Source: an uncultured Eggerthellaceae bacterium
Lineage (GTDB): Bacteria; Actinomycetota; Coriobacteriia; Coriobacteriales; Eggerthellaceae
DNA: 5,943 nucleotides
Assembly: GCA_934623455.1 (NCBI GenBank)
Contig: CAKTVK010000117.1
Coordinates: 1-5,943, forward strand
Reading direction: 5' to 3'
Position numbers and translations under genes: made by a program. Numbering within the stretch: position 1 is the first letter of the stretch; each line of letters starts with the position of its first letter. The notes under the pieces were generated by a model. It did no database searches and was not told where the DNA came from. It saw only the letters and a program-made list of their open reading frames with translations. Shown one piece after another: positions 1 to 4,463 of this stretch.

Positions 1-2
1 AA

Positions 3-74
3 TGGCGATTTTAATTTGACTGTGATTGGCTATTTTAGTCTGACTTTTTGTGGCTATTTTAACCCGACACTAAC
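3..74 (-). mobile_element. Probable terminus of an IS21-type insertion sequence (tandem 24-bp end repeats)
   Basis: Three imperfect tandem units begin at 3, 27 and 51, exactly 24 bp apart. Each carries an 18-bp core, read on the plus strand as TGGC(T/G)ATTTTA followed by a variable stretch and GAC. On the minus strand the outermost copy starts TGTCGGGTTAAAATAGCCA at base 69, and the inner copies repeat GTC-N4-TAAAAT(A/C)GCCA. IS21-family elements are known to start with TGT and to carry several copies of a transposase-binding repeat just inside each end, so the element would extend leftward out of the window with its outer edge near base 69. No transposase gene, second end or target duplication is visible here, so the family call is an inference. 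A coincidental tandem repeat remains possible. Confidence 0.45.
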
Positions 75-120
75 AGCAATGCGGGCCGGCGCGATTTTGC
101 GGACATTCGGAATCGAATCA

Positions 121-154
121 AGGTAAAAACGAAGTCAGATATTGCGTTTTACCT
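121..154. repeat. 8-bp inverted repeat AGGTAAAA / TTTTACCT
   Basis: AGGTAAAA at 121-128 is the perfect reverse complement of TTTTACCT at 147-154, with an 18-base gap. It lies just beyond the T-tract of the minus-strand terminator at 156-184 and between that terminator and the putative insertion-sequence end. No T-run follows the hairpin in either direction, so it is not an intrinsic terminator by itself. Function unknown. Confidence 0.4.
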
Positions 155-155
155 C

Positions 156-184
156 AAAAAAACCGCGCCCCAAGTGGGACGCGG
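156..184 (-). terminator. Rho-independent terminator for the 94-residue membrane protein gene
   Basis: Read on the minus strand, CCGCGTCCC (184-176) pairs with GGGGCGCGG (171-163) around the four-base loop ACTT. This gives a nine-base-pair stem including one U-G pair, and seven T residues follow directly (162-156). It sits about 80 bases past the stop codon of the minus-strand gene ending at 264 and should stop transcription before the insertion-sequence-like end at the left edge. Confidence 0.88.
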
Positions 185-263
185 CTGCAATTCTTAATTT
201 CTTGCGGCTCTGCTTTTGCAACGTCGCGCGGTTCCAGTCGAAATCGCGCACGGCAGATGCACG

Positions 264-548
264 TCAGTATCCCTCGGAGGGTTTCGCCTCATCGCTGGGA
301 GTAGGCTTGCTGGGAAGCGCCTCTTCCTGCTTCTCCCTCTTGGGAAGGTAGACGGCAATAATCAGCGTTGCGAAGAACGAGATATACGTGACCAGGAAGA
401 ACACCCAGAAGCTGTAACCCTTCTTGTAGGCGAAGTAGGCAATTGCATAAGGGATGACGCCCAGCAAGATGAACCATATCAGGATGTTCTGAAGATTCAT
501 GGGGTCGAAAAGAAACCCGAGGTCGAACAGTCCGTTGACACCAATCAT
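264..548 (-). CDS. Small two-helix membrane protein, function unknown (94 aa)
   Basis: I do not recognise a named family. The protein has a short hydrophobic N-terminus, one membrane helix at about residues 20-41, a tight KKGYSFW turn (42-48), a second helix at about 49-68, and then a charged, proline-rich tail (69-94) that begins LPKREKQEE. Under the positive-inside rule the K42-K43 loop and the K70-R71 tail conflict unless the second helix is short or re-entrant, so topology is unclear. The central pattern KGYSFWVFF...LIIAVYLP resembles many short bacterial membrane proteins of unknown role; that is an impression, not a search result. The ATG at 548-546 is well supported by AAGGAGGT at 562-555, six bases upstream. 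It lies 147 bp downstream of the metal exporter gene on the same strand and ends before a clear terminator. It could share the exporter's transcript or use its own weak promoter. Confidence 0.8.
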   Translation of the reverse strand: MIGVNGLFDLGFLFDPMNLQNILIWFILLGVIPYAIAYFAYKKGYSFWVFFLVTYISFFATLIIAVYLPKREKQEEALPSKPTPSDEAKPSEGY

Positions 549-587
549 GAGCGTACCTCCTTCGAATGCGAATTAAGCTTCTATCTC

Positions 588-616
588 ATCATACACCGTT
601 ATTTTGAGAAAGTCTC
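588..616 (-). promoter_or_regulatory. Possible promoter for the small membrane protein gene, with an overlapping inverted repeat
   Basis: On the minus strand a -10-like TATGAT lies at 593-588. Seventeen bases upstream, at 616-611, the expected -35 position reads GAGACT, a poor match. The perfect inverted repeat TGAGA-aag-TCTCA (605-617) covers that -35 position, which is where a repressor or activator site might sit. The promoter call rests mainly on the -10 hexamer and on the absence of a visible terminator or other signal in the 147-bp gap after the exporter gene. Confidence 0.25.
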
Positions 617-695
617 ACTCGTTTTTATGCGAATTGCAACTGAGTTATCCATTTTTTGCATAAGGGCATTTCTATGTATTTTGCAGGGGAAATAT

Positions 696-1853
696 TTATC
701 CACGGTCGATTTTGATAACGCAGAAATATTGCGGGAATTTCTCGGACACATGCTGGGAAATCATGGTTTTCAGTTCATCTTCGCCAATTTCAACCGCATA
801 AGGTTCGAAACAATCGAAAATCACGTTCGTGCGATTCTCGCCTGGCACAATACGCAAATCATGGATGCTCAGGCGCGGGTCAATCTGTGCTACGTCTTCC
901 GAAATCCATTTACGCAACTTGCTCACGCGCGCATCGCTTGTCACAATGGGGTCAAGATGGATGACTACCGCAAGGCCTTCGTTTTTCAAAAAGTCCTGCT
1001 CAATGGCATCAATAAGCTCATGGCTCGTTAGAATATCAACAGATGAGTCAACTTCCGCGTGAATGCTTGCGAACACGCGACCAGGGCCGTAATCGTGCAC
1101 AATCAAATCGTGGATGCCCAAAATGCCCTTGTAGGAGAGCATCTTGTTTTCGATAACCTTTATGGTTTCGGGGTCTGCGGGCTTGCCCAAAAGGGGGTCA
1201 ACCGCATCGCGTACCAGCTCCACGCCGCTCCACAAAATGAACGCCGCCACCGCAAGACCAACCCATCCGTCCAGCTCAAATCCGGTAAAGTACGAAACGC
1301 CCGCCGCAGCAAGAACCGCTGCCGTGGTTATCACGTCGTTGCGGGAATCCACCGATGCCGCTGCCAACACGCCCGAGTCAATCTCGTTTCCAACCTGCGC
1401 GTTGAATAGCATCATCCACAGCTTCACTGCAATGGAAAGAAGCAAGACCGCCACCAGCACAGCGCTGTATTCCACCGGAGTGGGATTCATCAGCTTCTCG
1501 ATGCTTCCGCGTGCCAGCTCTACGCCCACGACCAGCACCAATACGGCAACAGATAACCCCGCCAGGTACTCGTAGCGGCCGTGTCCGTAGGGATGCCCCG
1601 CATCGGCAGGCTTGCTCGCCAGCTTAAAGCCCAAAAGGCTAATGATGTTCGATGCCGCGTCGGATAGGTTGTTCACGGCGTCGGCAACAATGGAAATGGA
1701 ACCTGCAGCAAGGCCAATGGCTGCTTTTGCCGCACACAGCAGCGTGTTCAGCGCAATGCCCACAACGCTCGCGCGCATTCCAACGGCCTGGCGCCCTTTC
1801 GTGGTGGCCGCGGTTTCCTTGTTTCCAACTATTTTATTCACCGAGAACAGCAT
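696..1853 (-). CDS. Cation diffusion facilitator (CDF) family metal exporter, probably MntE-like
   Basis: Inner-membrane proton/divalent-metal antiporter that exports metal from the cytoplasm. With the start used here the protein has 385 residues and six predicted helices (about 27-49, 52-75, 96-115, 128-152, 161-187, 194-215). The helix-2 site is N61-x3-D65 within ADAVNNLSD, and helix 5 carries D169-x3-D173. The family hallmark HPYGHGRYEYLAG spans 87-99. The cytoplasmic part has a first dimerisation domain (about 225-301, with HDYGPGR at 253-259 and HLDP at 299-302) and a second, similar-looking segment starting near IHDLRIV (330). The Asn-Asp/Asp-Asp metal site is the arrangement I associate with manganese CDFs; zinc types usually have His. 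Metal choice is inferred. Start: the ATG at 1853-1851 has GAAAGGA (1865-1859) five bases ahead, while an ATG eleven codons upstream (1886) has no ribosome binding site. Divergent from the acidic-protein gene at 2001. Confidence 0.93.
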   Translation of the reverse strand: MLFSVNKIVGNKETAATTKGRQAVGMRASVVGIALNTLLCAAKAAIGLAAGSISIVADAVNNLSDAASNIISLLGFKLASKPADAGHPYGHGRYEYLAGLSVAVLVLVVGVELARGSIEKLMNPTPVEYSAVLVAVLLLSIAVKLWMMLFNAQVGNEIDSGVLAAASVDSRNDVITTAAVLAAAGVSYFTGFELDGWVGLAVAAFILWSGVELVRDAVDPLLGKPADPETIKVIENKMLSYKGILGIHDLIVHDYGPGRVFASIHAEVDSSVDILTSHELIDAIEQDFLKNEGLAVVIHLDPIVTSDARVSKLRKWISEDVAQIDPRLSIHDLRIVPGENRTNVIFDCFEPYAVEIGEDELKTMISQHVSEKFPQYFCVIKIDRG

Positions 1854-1932
1854 GGTGATCCTTTCAAAGACGTCTTTGTTAGCCATTGTATGACAGTTTC
1901 AAAAGAACCTCGCTGTTTTTTACGCTTTAACG

Positions 1933-1938
1933 TACAAT
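1933..1938 (+). promoter_or_regulatory. Possible -10 element for the acidic-protein gene
   Basis: TACAAT at 1933-1938 matches five of six consensus positions and would place a transcript start near 1945, about 55 bases ahead of the ATG at 2001. No convincing -35 hexamer lies 16-18 bases upstream (the region reads ccTCGCTGttt). The intergenic stretch 1854-2000 must hold divergent start signals for both the exporter and this gene. In the presumed leader, TTCAA-agc-TTGAA (1961-1973) is an inverted repeat. Confidence 0.28.
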
Positions 1939-2000
1939 AGTTATTCTTGGAGCGGGGAGCTTCAAAGCTTGAAATAAATGAAACCGAGAAAGGATTTCTT

Positions 2001-2468
2001 ATGGCAGAAGAAGAGATCTTGGAGGAAGAGGACGTTGTTATCTCCGACATGCTGGAGCAAATCCTGTTGTTTGCCGTGCAGGAGGCAAAAGAGCGTCTGG
2101 CTGAAGAAGGGGAATGCGCTCCTTTTGCTGCAACGTTGGTGCGCGATTTGATGTATTTCGATTCCATTGTTGGCGAAACGCCTGATGAGATGTACGAAAA
2201 GGCAGAAGAGCTGATTTCTGGCCTTGACGGCATTACGGGTTATGCGTTCTGCTACGATGGTTGGATGGATGACGAGCAGACCGATGCCATTATTGCTGAA
2301 GGCGGCCTGCCGGGCGATGAAGTTGGCGTTGCGATTGGCTGCCCTTATACGGTGGACGAAGACGGCAACTACACGTTTGACGAGGAAGTGCTGTTCTTGG
2401 GTGATGCGCCCAACTATGCCATCAACCTTGAGCCGGCAGAAGACTGGACGCCTGAAGAAGAAGAGTAG
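2001..2468 (+). CDS. Highly acidic protein of unknown function (155 aa)
   Basis: Predicted soluble cytoplasmic protein: no signal peptide or membrane helix is seen. I count 45 Asp/Glu, only 4 Lys/Arg and no His in 155 residues, so the predicted pI is extremely low. The N-terminus is an EEEILEEED run, followed by a helix-like stretch (about 14-36) and a central region (40-75). A more conserved-looking C-terminal part contains YAFCYDGWMDDEQTDAIIAE (81-100) and a strand-rich stretch to FLGDAPN (132-138). The tail ends EEEE. The YDG...TDAI...LG pattern recalls uncharacterised bacterial proteins I have seen, but this is memory only. The ATG at 2001 is chosen because GAGAAAGGA (1986-1994) precedes it by six bases; an in-frame TTG at 1947 would add 18 unlikely residues. 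It is transcribed alone, divergent from the metal exporter and closed by the terminator at 2575-2603. Function is not assigned. Confidence 0.85.
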   Translation: MAEEEILEEEDVVISDMLEQILLFAVQEAKERLAEEGECAPFAATLVRDLMYFDSIVGETPDEMYEKAEELISGLDGITGYAFCYDGWMDDEQTDAIIAEGGLPGDEVGVAIGCPYTVDEDGNYTFDEEVLFLGDAPNYAINLEPAEDWTPEEEE

Positions 2469-2574
2469 TCCTGCGCGCCCGCTGCGGCCGTTCGGTTCCT
2501 CGCTGCGAACTGAGCGCGATCGATGCTCGTGCAGTGAATGGCTGCACCGGACAATTAAAGTACCAAGTAGGTAG
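2469..2574 (+). other. Structured 3' untranslated region of the acidic-protein gene
   Basis: About 105 GC-rich bases separate the stop codon from the terminator, with no credible reading frame or tRNA fold. Several short inverted repeats are visible: GTTC/GAAC around 2494-2510, GAGC/GCTC at 2512-2528, and a six-base-pair stem GTGCAG/CTGCAC at 2529-2547 with a seven-base loop. It may simply be a folded 3' end. A small RNA released from the 3' UTR is possible but not shown. Confidence 0.35.
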
Positions 2575-2603
2575 CCCCGCTGAAGCGATTCGGCGGGGTT
2601 TTT
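2575..2603 (+). terminator. Strong rho-independent terminator with GCGA tetraloop
   Basis: CCCCGCTGAA (2575-2584) pairs with TTCGGCGGGG (2589-2598), including one U-G pair, around a GCGA loop of the stable GNRA class. Five T residues follow at 2599-2603. It ends the transcript of the acidic-protein gene and isolates it from the ribosomal-protein operon downstream. Confidence 0.92.
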
Positions 2604-2618
2604 CATGCGATTTTACAT

Positions 2619-2680
2619 TTTGTAGCTTTTTGTAGACGAATTGATAGCGTTTTAGCCTGATTTGATAGCTTTTTGTTAGA
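2619..2680. repeat. Three AT-rich imperfect repeats at 21-22 bp spacing
   Basis: Similar units TTTGTAGCTTTTTGTAGA (2619-2636), TTGATAGCGTTTTAGCC (2641-2657) and TTTGATAGCTTTTTGTTAGA (2661-2680) place their TAGC cores at 2623, 2645 and 2666. The spacing is about two helical turns, so all three would face the same side of the DNA. The block lies 44 to about 105 bp upstream of the -35 element of the rpsF promoter. This suggests binding sites for a regulator, or possibly a decayed mobile-element end. No known operator is recognised. Confidence 0.4.
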
Positions 2681-2723
2681 ACGTGAAGGTATGGTGAATC
2701 CACAAAGTTCAGATAAATGCAGC

Positions 2724-2752
2724 TTGAACGGCAGATTCCAATTTGCTAGAAT
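2724..2752 (+). promoter_or_regulatory. Promoter of the rpsF-ssb-rpsR-rplI operon
   Basis: TTGAAC (2724-2729) and TAGAAT (2747-2752) are separated by exactly 17 bases, and TGC directly before the -10 gives an extended -10 element. The start of transcription would fall near 2759, only a few bases before the leader hairpin at 2766. This agrees with the leader being the first structure in the message. Confidence 0.72.
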
Positions 2753-2765
2753 ATTTAGGCTAATC

Positions 2766-2806
2766 CTGCTTCGGGGGTTTTGCCTTTGTCGCCCGAAGCC
2801 GTACAG
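2766..2806 (+). promoter_or_regulatory. S6:S18 ribosomal-protein leader motif (autoregulatory mRNA element)
   Basis: The presumed rpsF leader forms a hairpin with CTTCGGG (2769-2775) pairing with CCCGAAG (2792-2798). A lower CTG/CAG stem (2766-2768 with 2804-2806) leaves CCGTA (2799-2803) as a one-sided bulge. A CCG bulge between a stem and a hairpin, just ahead of rpsF, is the published description of the S6:S18 complex-binding motif, which imitates the complex's 16S rRNA site. The ribosome binding site AAGGAGGTGA (2811-2820) starts four bases after the motif, so bound S6:S18 could block translation. The short lower stem is the weakest part of the match. Confidence 0.7.
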
Positions 2807-2824
2807 TCCAAAGGAGGTGAGCTG

Positions 2825-3118
2825 ATGAAGGCTTATGAACTGCTGTTTTTTGTCGCACCGAATATCGACGAAGAATCCCGTCTTGCAGCAATGAAGCGTG
2901 TTGAGAACACCATCGCAGAAGGCAATGGTGTGATTGATACCGTCACTGACTGGGGCAAGCGTAAACTTGCTTACGAGATTAACGGCCAGACCGAGGGTGA
3001 ATATACTCTCATCGATTTTCATGCAAATCCCGCTAGCATTGCTGAACTGAATCGCGTTCTGCGCATCACCGACGCTATCGAGCGTCACATGATCGTGGCC
3101 CGCGCTGATCGCGACTAG
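2825..3118 (+). CDS. rpsF: 30S ribosomal protein S6
   Basis: Small-subunit platform protein that binds 16S rRNA together with S18. The 97 residues match the usual length of about 95-100 and cover the whole S6 fold: N-terminal strand MKAYELLFFVAPN, the central signature W43-GKRKLAYEI-NGQTEGEY (to about 60), and the C-terminal LNRVLRITDAIERHMIVAR (about 75-93). The ATG at 2825 follows an almost complete anti-16S match, AAGGAGGTGA (2811-2820). An in-frame TTG at 2780 would add 15 residues encoded by the leader hairpin and is rejected. The C-terminus (ARADRD) lacks the long acidic tail seen in some species. First gene of the operon with ssb and rpsR; probably repressed by S6:S18 through the preceding leader. 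Identification is secure. Confidence 0.97.
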   Translation: MKAYELLFFVAPNIDEESRLAAMKRVENTIAEGNGVIDTVTDWGKRKLAYEINGQTEGEYTLIDFHANPASIAELNRVLRITDAIERHMIVARADRD

Positions 3119-3128
3119 TGATTGATTA

Positions 3129-3142
3129 GGTGAAATTTCACC
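3129..3142. promoter_or_regulatory. Perfect 14-bp palindrome ahead of ssb
   Basis: GGTGAAATTTCACC is an uninterrupted palindrome in the 44-bp gap between rpsF and ssb, ten bases before the ssb ribosome binding site. In RNA it would form a five-base-pair stem GGTGA/TCACC with a short AATT loop and no T-run, so it is not a terminator. It could be a dimeric protein operator for an internal ssb promoter or a small mRNA hairpin that tunes ssb translation. It does not resemble the actinobacterial LexA box. Confidence 0.4.
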
Positions 3143-3162
3143 AAGCATGAAAAGAGGAAGAC

Positions 3163-3615
3163 ATGAGCATTAACAGAGTAATCATCAGTGGTAATTTGAC
3201 GCGCGATCCTGAGCTTCGCAACACGGCTGGTGGAGTTTCTATTCTTGGTTTCGGCGTGGCGGTTAACGATCGTCGTCGCAACGCTCAAACAGGTGAATGG
3301 GAAGATTATCCGAACTACATTGACTGCACCATGTTCGGTGCACGTGCGGAAAGCCTTTCTCGCATTCTGACCAAGGGCATGAAGGTCTCCATTGAAGGAA
3401 AACTTCGCTGGAGCCAGTGGGAGAAGAAGGACACGGGCGAAAAGCGCAGCAAGATTGAAGTGATTGTGGATGAACTGGAGTTCATGAGCAGTCGCAACGG
3501 CGGCGGTGCTGGTGATTATAGCAATGGCGGTTCGCGTTCGTATGGCGCTGCTCCTGTTGCTGCCCCTTCTGTGAGTGCTGAATCTTCCATTTACGATGAA
3601 GATATTCCATTCTAA
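3163..3615 (+). CDS. ssb: Single-stranded DNA-binding protein SSB
   Basis: Coats single-stranded DNA at replication forks and repair sites and recruits partner enzymes through its tail. The 150 residues divide into an OB-fold DNA-binding domain (about 1-107), a Gly/Ser/Ala-rich flexible linker (about 110-142) and the acidic tip DEDIPF (145-150) that contacts replication and repair proteins. The opening is MSINRVIISGNLTRDPELR, with the conserved NRVxxxGNLTRDPE core, and residues 78-86 EGKLRWSQW carry aromatic residues typical of the DNA-binding face. The ATG at 3163 has AAGAGGA (3152-3158) four bases upstream. It sits between rpsF and rpsR, the classical position for the replicative SSB of Gram-positive bacteria. 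This argues that it is the essential housekeeping copy, not a competence or phage paralogue. The palindrome at 3129-3142 may add separate control. Confidence 0.97.
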   Translation: MSINRVIISGNLTRDPELRNTAGGVSILGFGVAVNDRRRNAQTGEWEDYPNYIDCTMFGARAESLSRILTKGMKVSIEGKLRWSQWEKKDTGEKRSKIEVIVDELEFMSSRNGGGAGDYSNGGSRSYGAAPVAAPSVSAESSIYDEDIPF

Positions 3616-3636
3616 AGAAACGAAAGAGGTTTGAAT

Positions 3637-3900
3637 ATGGCCGATTATTCAAAGCAGCCTCGTCGTAAATACTGCCAGTTCTGCAAGGACGACACGCAGT
3701 TTATCGACTATAAGGATACGCAGTTGCTGCGTAAATTTGTTACCGATCGTGGCAAAATCAAGCCGCGTCGCGTGACGGGTTGCTGCACCCAGCATCAGAA
3801 GGACGTTGCCAATGCCGTAAAGCGTTCTCGTGAAATGGCATTGATGGCTTACGTGGTTCCCGCAATCAGCGGTCGTGGCGATCGCCGCAAGCGCGATTAA
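3637..3900 (+). CDS. rpsR: 30S ribosomal protein S18, zinc-binding (C+) type
   Basis: Small-subunit protein that pairs with S6 on 16S rRNA. The 87 residues have a basic N-terminus (QPRRKYC), the core DYKDTQLLRKFVTDRGKI (24-41), the signature KPRRVTG (42-48) and a basic helix ending RSREMALMAYV. Cys13 and Cys16 (CQFC) with Cys50 and His53 (CCTQH) form the four ligands of the zinc-containing S18 form; an additional Cys49 lies beside the third ligand. Many actinobacteria also carry a Cys-free paralogue for zinc starvation, but none is visible here. The ATG at 3637 is chosen over an in-frame TTG two codons upstream, because AAAGAGGT (3623-3630) ends six bases before it. It starts 21 bases after ssb and is followed 12 bases later by rplI, so it is clearly co-transcribed. 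Confidence 0.97.
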   Translation: MADYSKQPRRKYCQFCKDDTQFIDYKDTQLLRKFVTDRGKIKPRRVTGCCTQHQKDVANAVKRSREMALMAYVVPAISGRGDRRKRD

Positions 3901-3912
3901 GAAGGAGGAACC

Positions 3913-4425
3913 ATGAAAGTTATTTTGACGACTGAAGTTCAGGGTAAGGGCGGCGAAGGCGACGTTATTGAAGTCGCTCGTGGTTTCGCTAACAACTACC
4001 TGATCCCCCAGGGATTTGCTATTCTGGCTACTCCGGGCAACCTGAAGCAGCTGGAACAGCGCAAGAAGAACATTGCAAAGCGTGAAGAGAAGCGCGTTGC
4101 TGAAGCAGCCGAGCTGAAGGCTAAGCTGGAAGCAGCTCCTGTTTTCGTGGCAGCCCAGGTTGGCGACGAAGGCCAGCTGTTCGGTTCTGTTACTTCTACC
4201 ATGATCGCCGAAGCTGCAGCCGCTAAGTTCGGCATTGAGCTTGACAAGCGTCGCGTTGAGCTGAAGGCTCCTATCAAGACCGCTGGCGAGTTCGAAGTTG
4301 CCGTTTCTCTGTACCGCACCGCTAAGGCGACTCTGAAGGTGCTGGTTGGTGCAGAAGAGCCCGTAGCTGCTGAAGAGCCTGCTGCAGAAGCTGCGCCCGA
4401 GGCTGAGGAAGTTGCAGCTGAGTAA
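3913..4425 (+). CDS. rplI: 50S ribosomal protein L9
   Basis: Large-subunit protein that binds 23S rRNA near the base of the L1 stalk and helps keep the reading frame. The N-terminal domain has the L9 signature GDVIEVARGFANNYLIPQG (16-34). A long charged connecting helix follows (about 43-74), then the C-terminal domain with GDEGQLFGSVT (84-94). At 170 residues it is about 20 longer than usual, owing to an Ala/Glu/Pro tail from 148 (repeats of EEPVA/EEPAA). Two histidines common in the last domain (the G-x-H-x-V and later L-H positions) appear as Phe127 and Tyr134. The ATG at 3913 follows AAGGAGG (3902-3908) closely. It is the last gene before the terminator at 4464-4498. Confidence 0.96.
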   Translation: MKVILTTEVQGKGGEGDVIEVARGFANNYLIPQGFAILATPGNLKQLEQRKKNIAKREEKRVAEAAELKAKLEAAPVFVAAQVGDEGQLFGSVTSTMIAEAAAAKFGIELDKRRVELKAPIKTAGEFEVAVSLYRTAKATLKVLVGAEEPVAAEEPAAEAAPEAEEVAAE

Positions 4426-4463
4426 CATAAAGCTGTAAACCTTCGCGAGCTTATCGCAAATTG

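Noticed and set aside
1..126. Open frame in frame 1 with a repeated G-Y-F peptide pattern
   Set aside because: The 24-bp repeat period is a multiple of three, so repeated peptides arise automatically. The outer TGT and the noncoding-looking AT-rich core fit an insertion-sequence end better, although a partial gene cannot be excluded from 126 bases.
645..704. Two DnaA-box-like sequences (TTATCCATT at 645 and TTATCCACG at 696)
   Set aside because: Neither matches the full TTATCCACA consensus, one overlaps the exporter stop codon, and there is no cluster, AT-rich unwinding element or dnaA/dnaN gene nearby, so an origin is not supported.
216..1031. 271-codon open frame on the plus strand
   Set aside because: It runs antisense through the small membrane protein gene and the 3' third of the CDF exporter. 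It has no ribosome binding site and its peptide shows no family features, whereas the antisense genes do.
1947..2000. TTG start extending the acidic protein by 18 residues
   Set aside because: The ribosome binding site GAGAAAGGA sits correctly for the ATG at 2001, and the extra residues do not share the acidic composition.
1854..2000. Manganese (yybP-ykoY) riboswitch ahead of the exporter
   Set aside because: The leader on the minus strand is too short and I do not find the conserved paired loops. GGAGCGGGGAGC at 1949-1960 lies on the opposite strand and is not enough.
2469..2574. tRNA or known riboswitch in the GC-rich gap
   Set aside because: No acceptor/T-arm pairing or GGTTCGAATCC-type loop is present, and the stretch is a 3' end running into a terminator, not a leader.
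2780..2824. TTG start extending S6 by 15 residues
   Set aside because: The added codons lie in the leader hairpin, and the ATG at 2825 has a near-perfect ribosome binding site and the canonical S6 N-terminus.
2691..2825. 44-codon frame ahead of rpsF whose TGA overlaps the rpsF ATG (TGATG)
   Set aside because: Its start codon lies upstream of the rpsF -35 and -10 elements and its coding run crosses both the promoter and the S6:S18 hairpin. It would not be present on the rpsF transcript and it lacks a properly spaced ribosome binding site.
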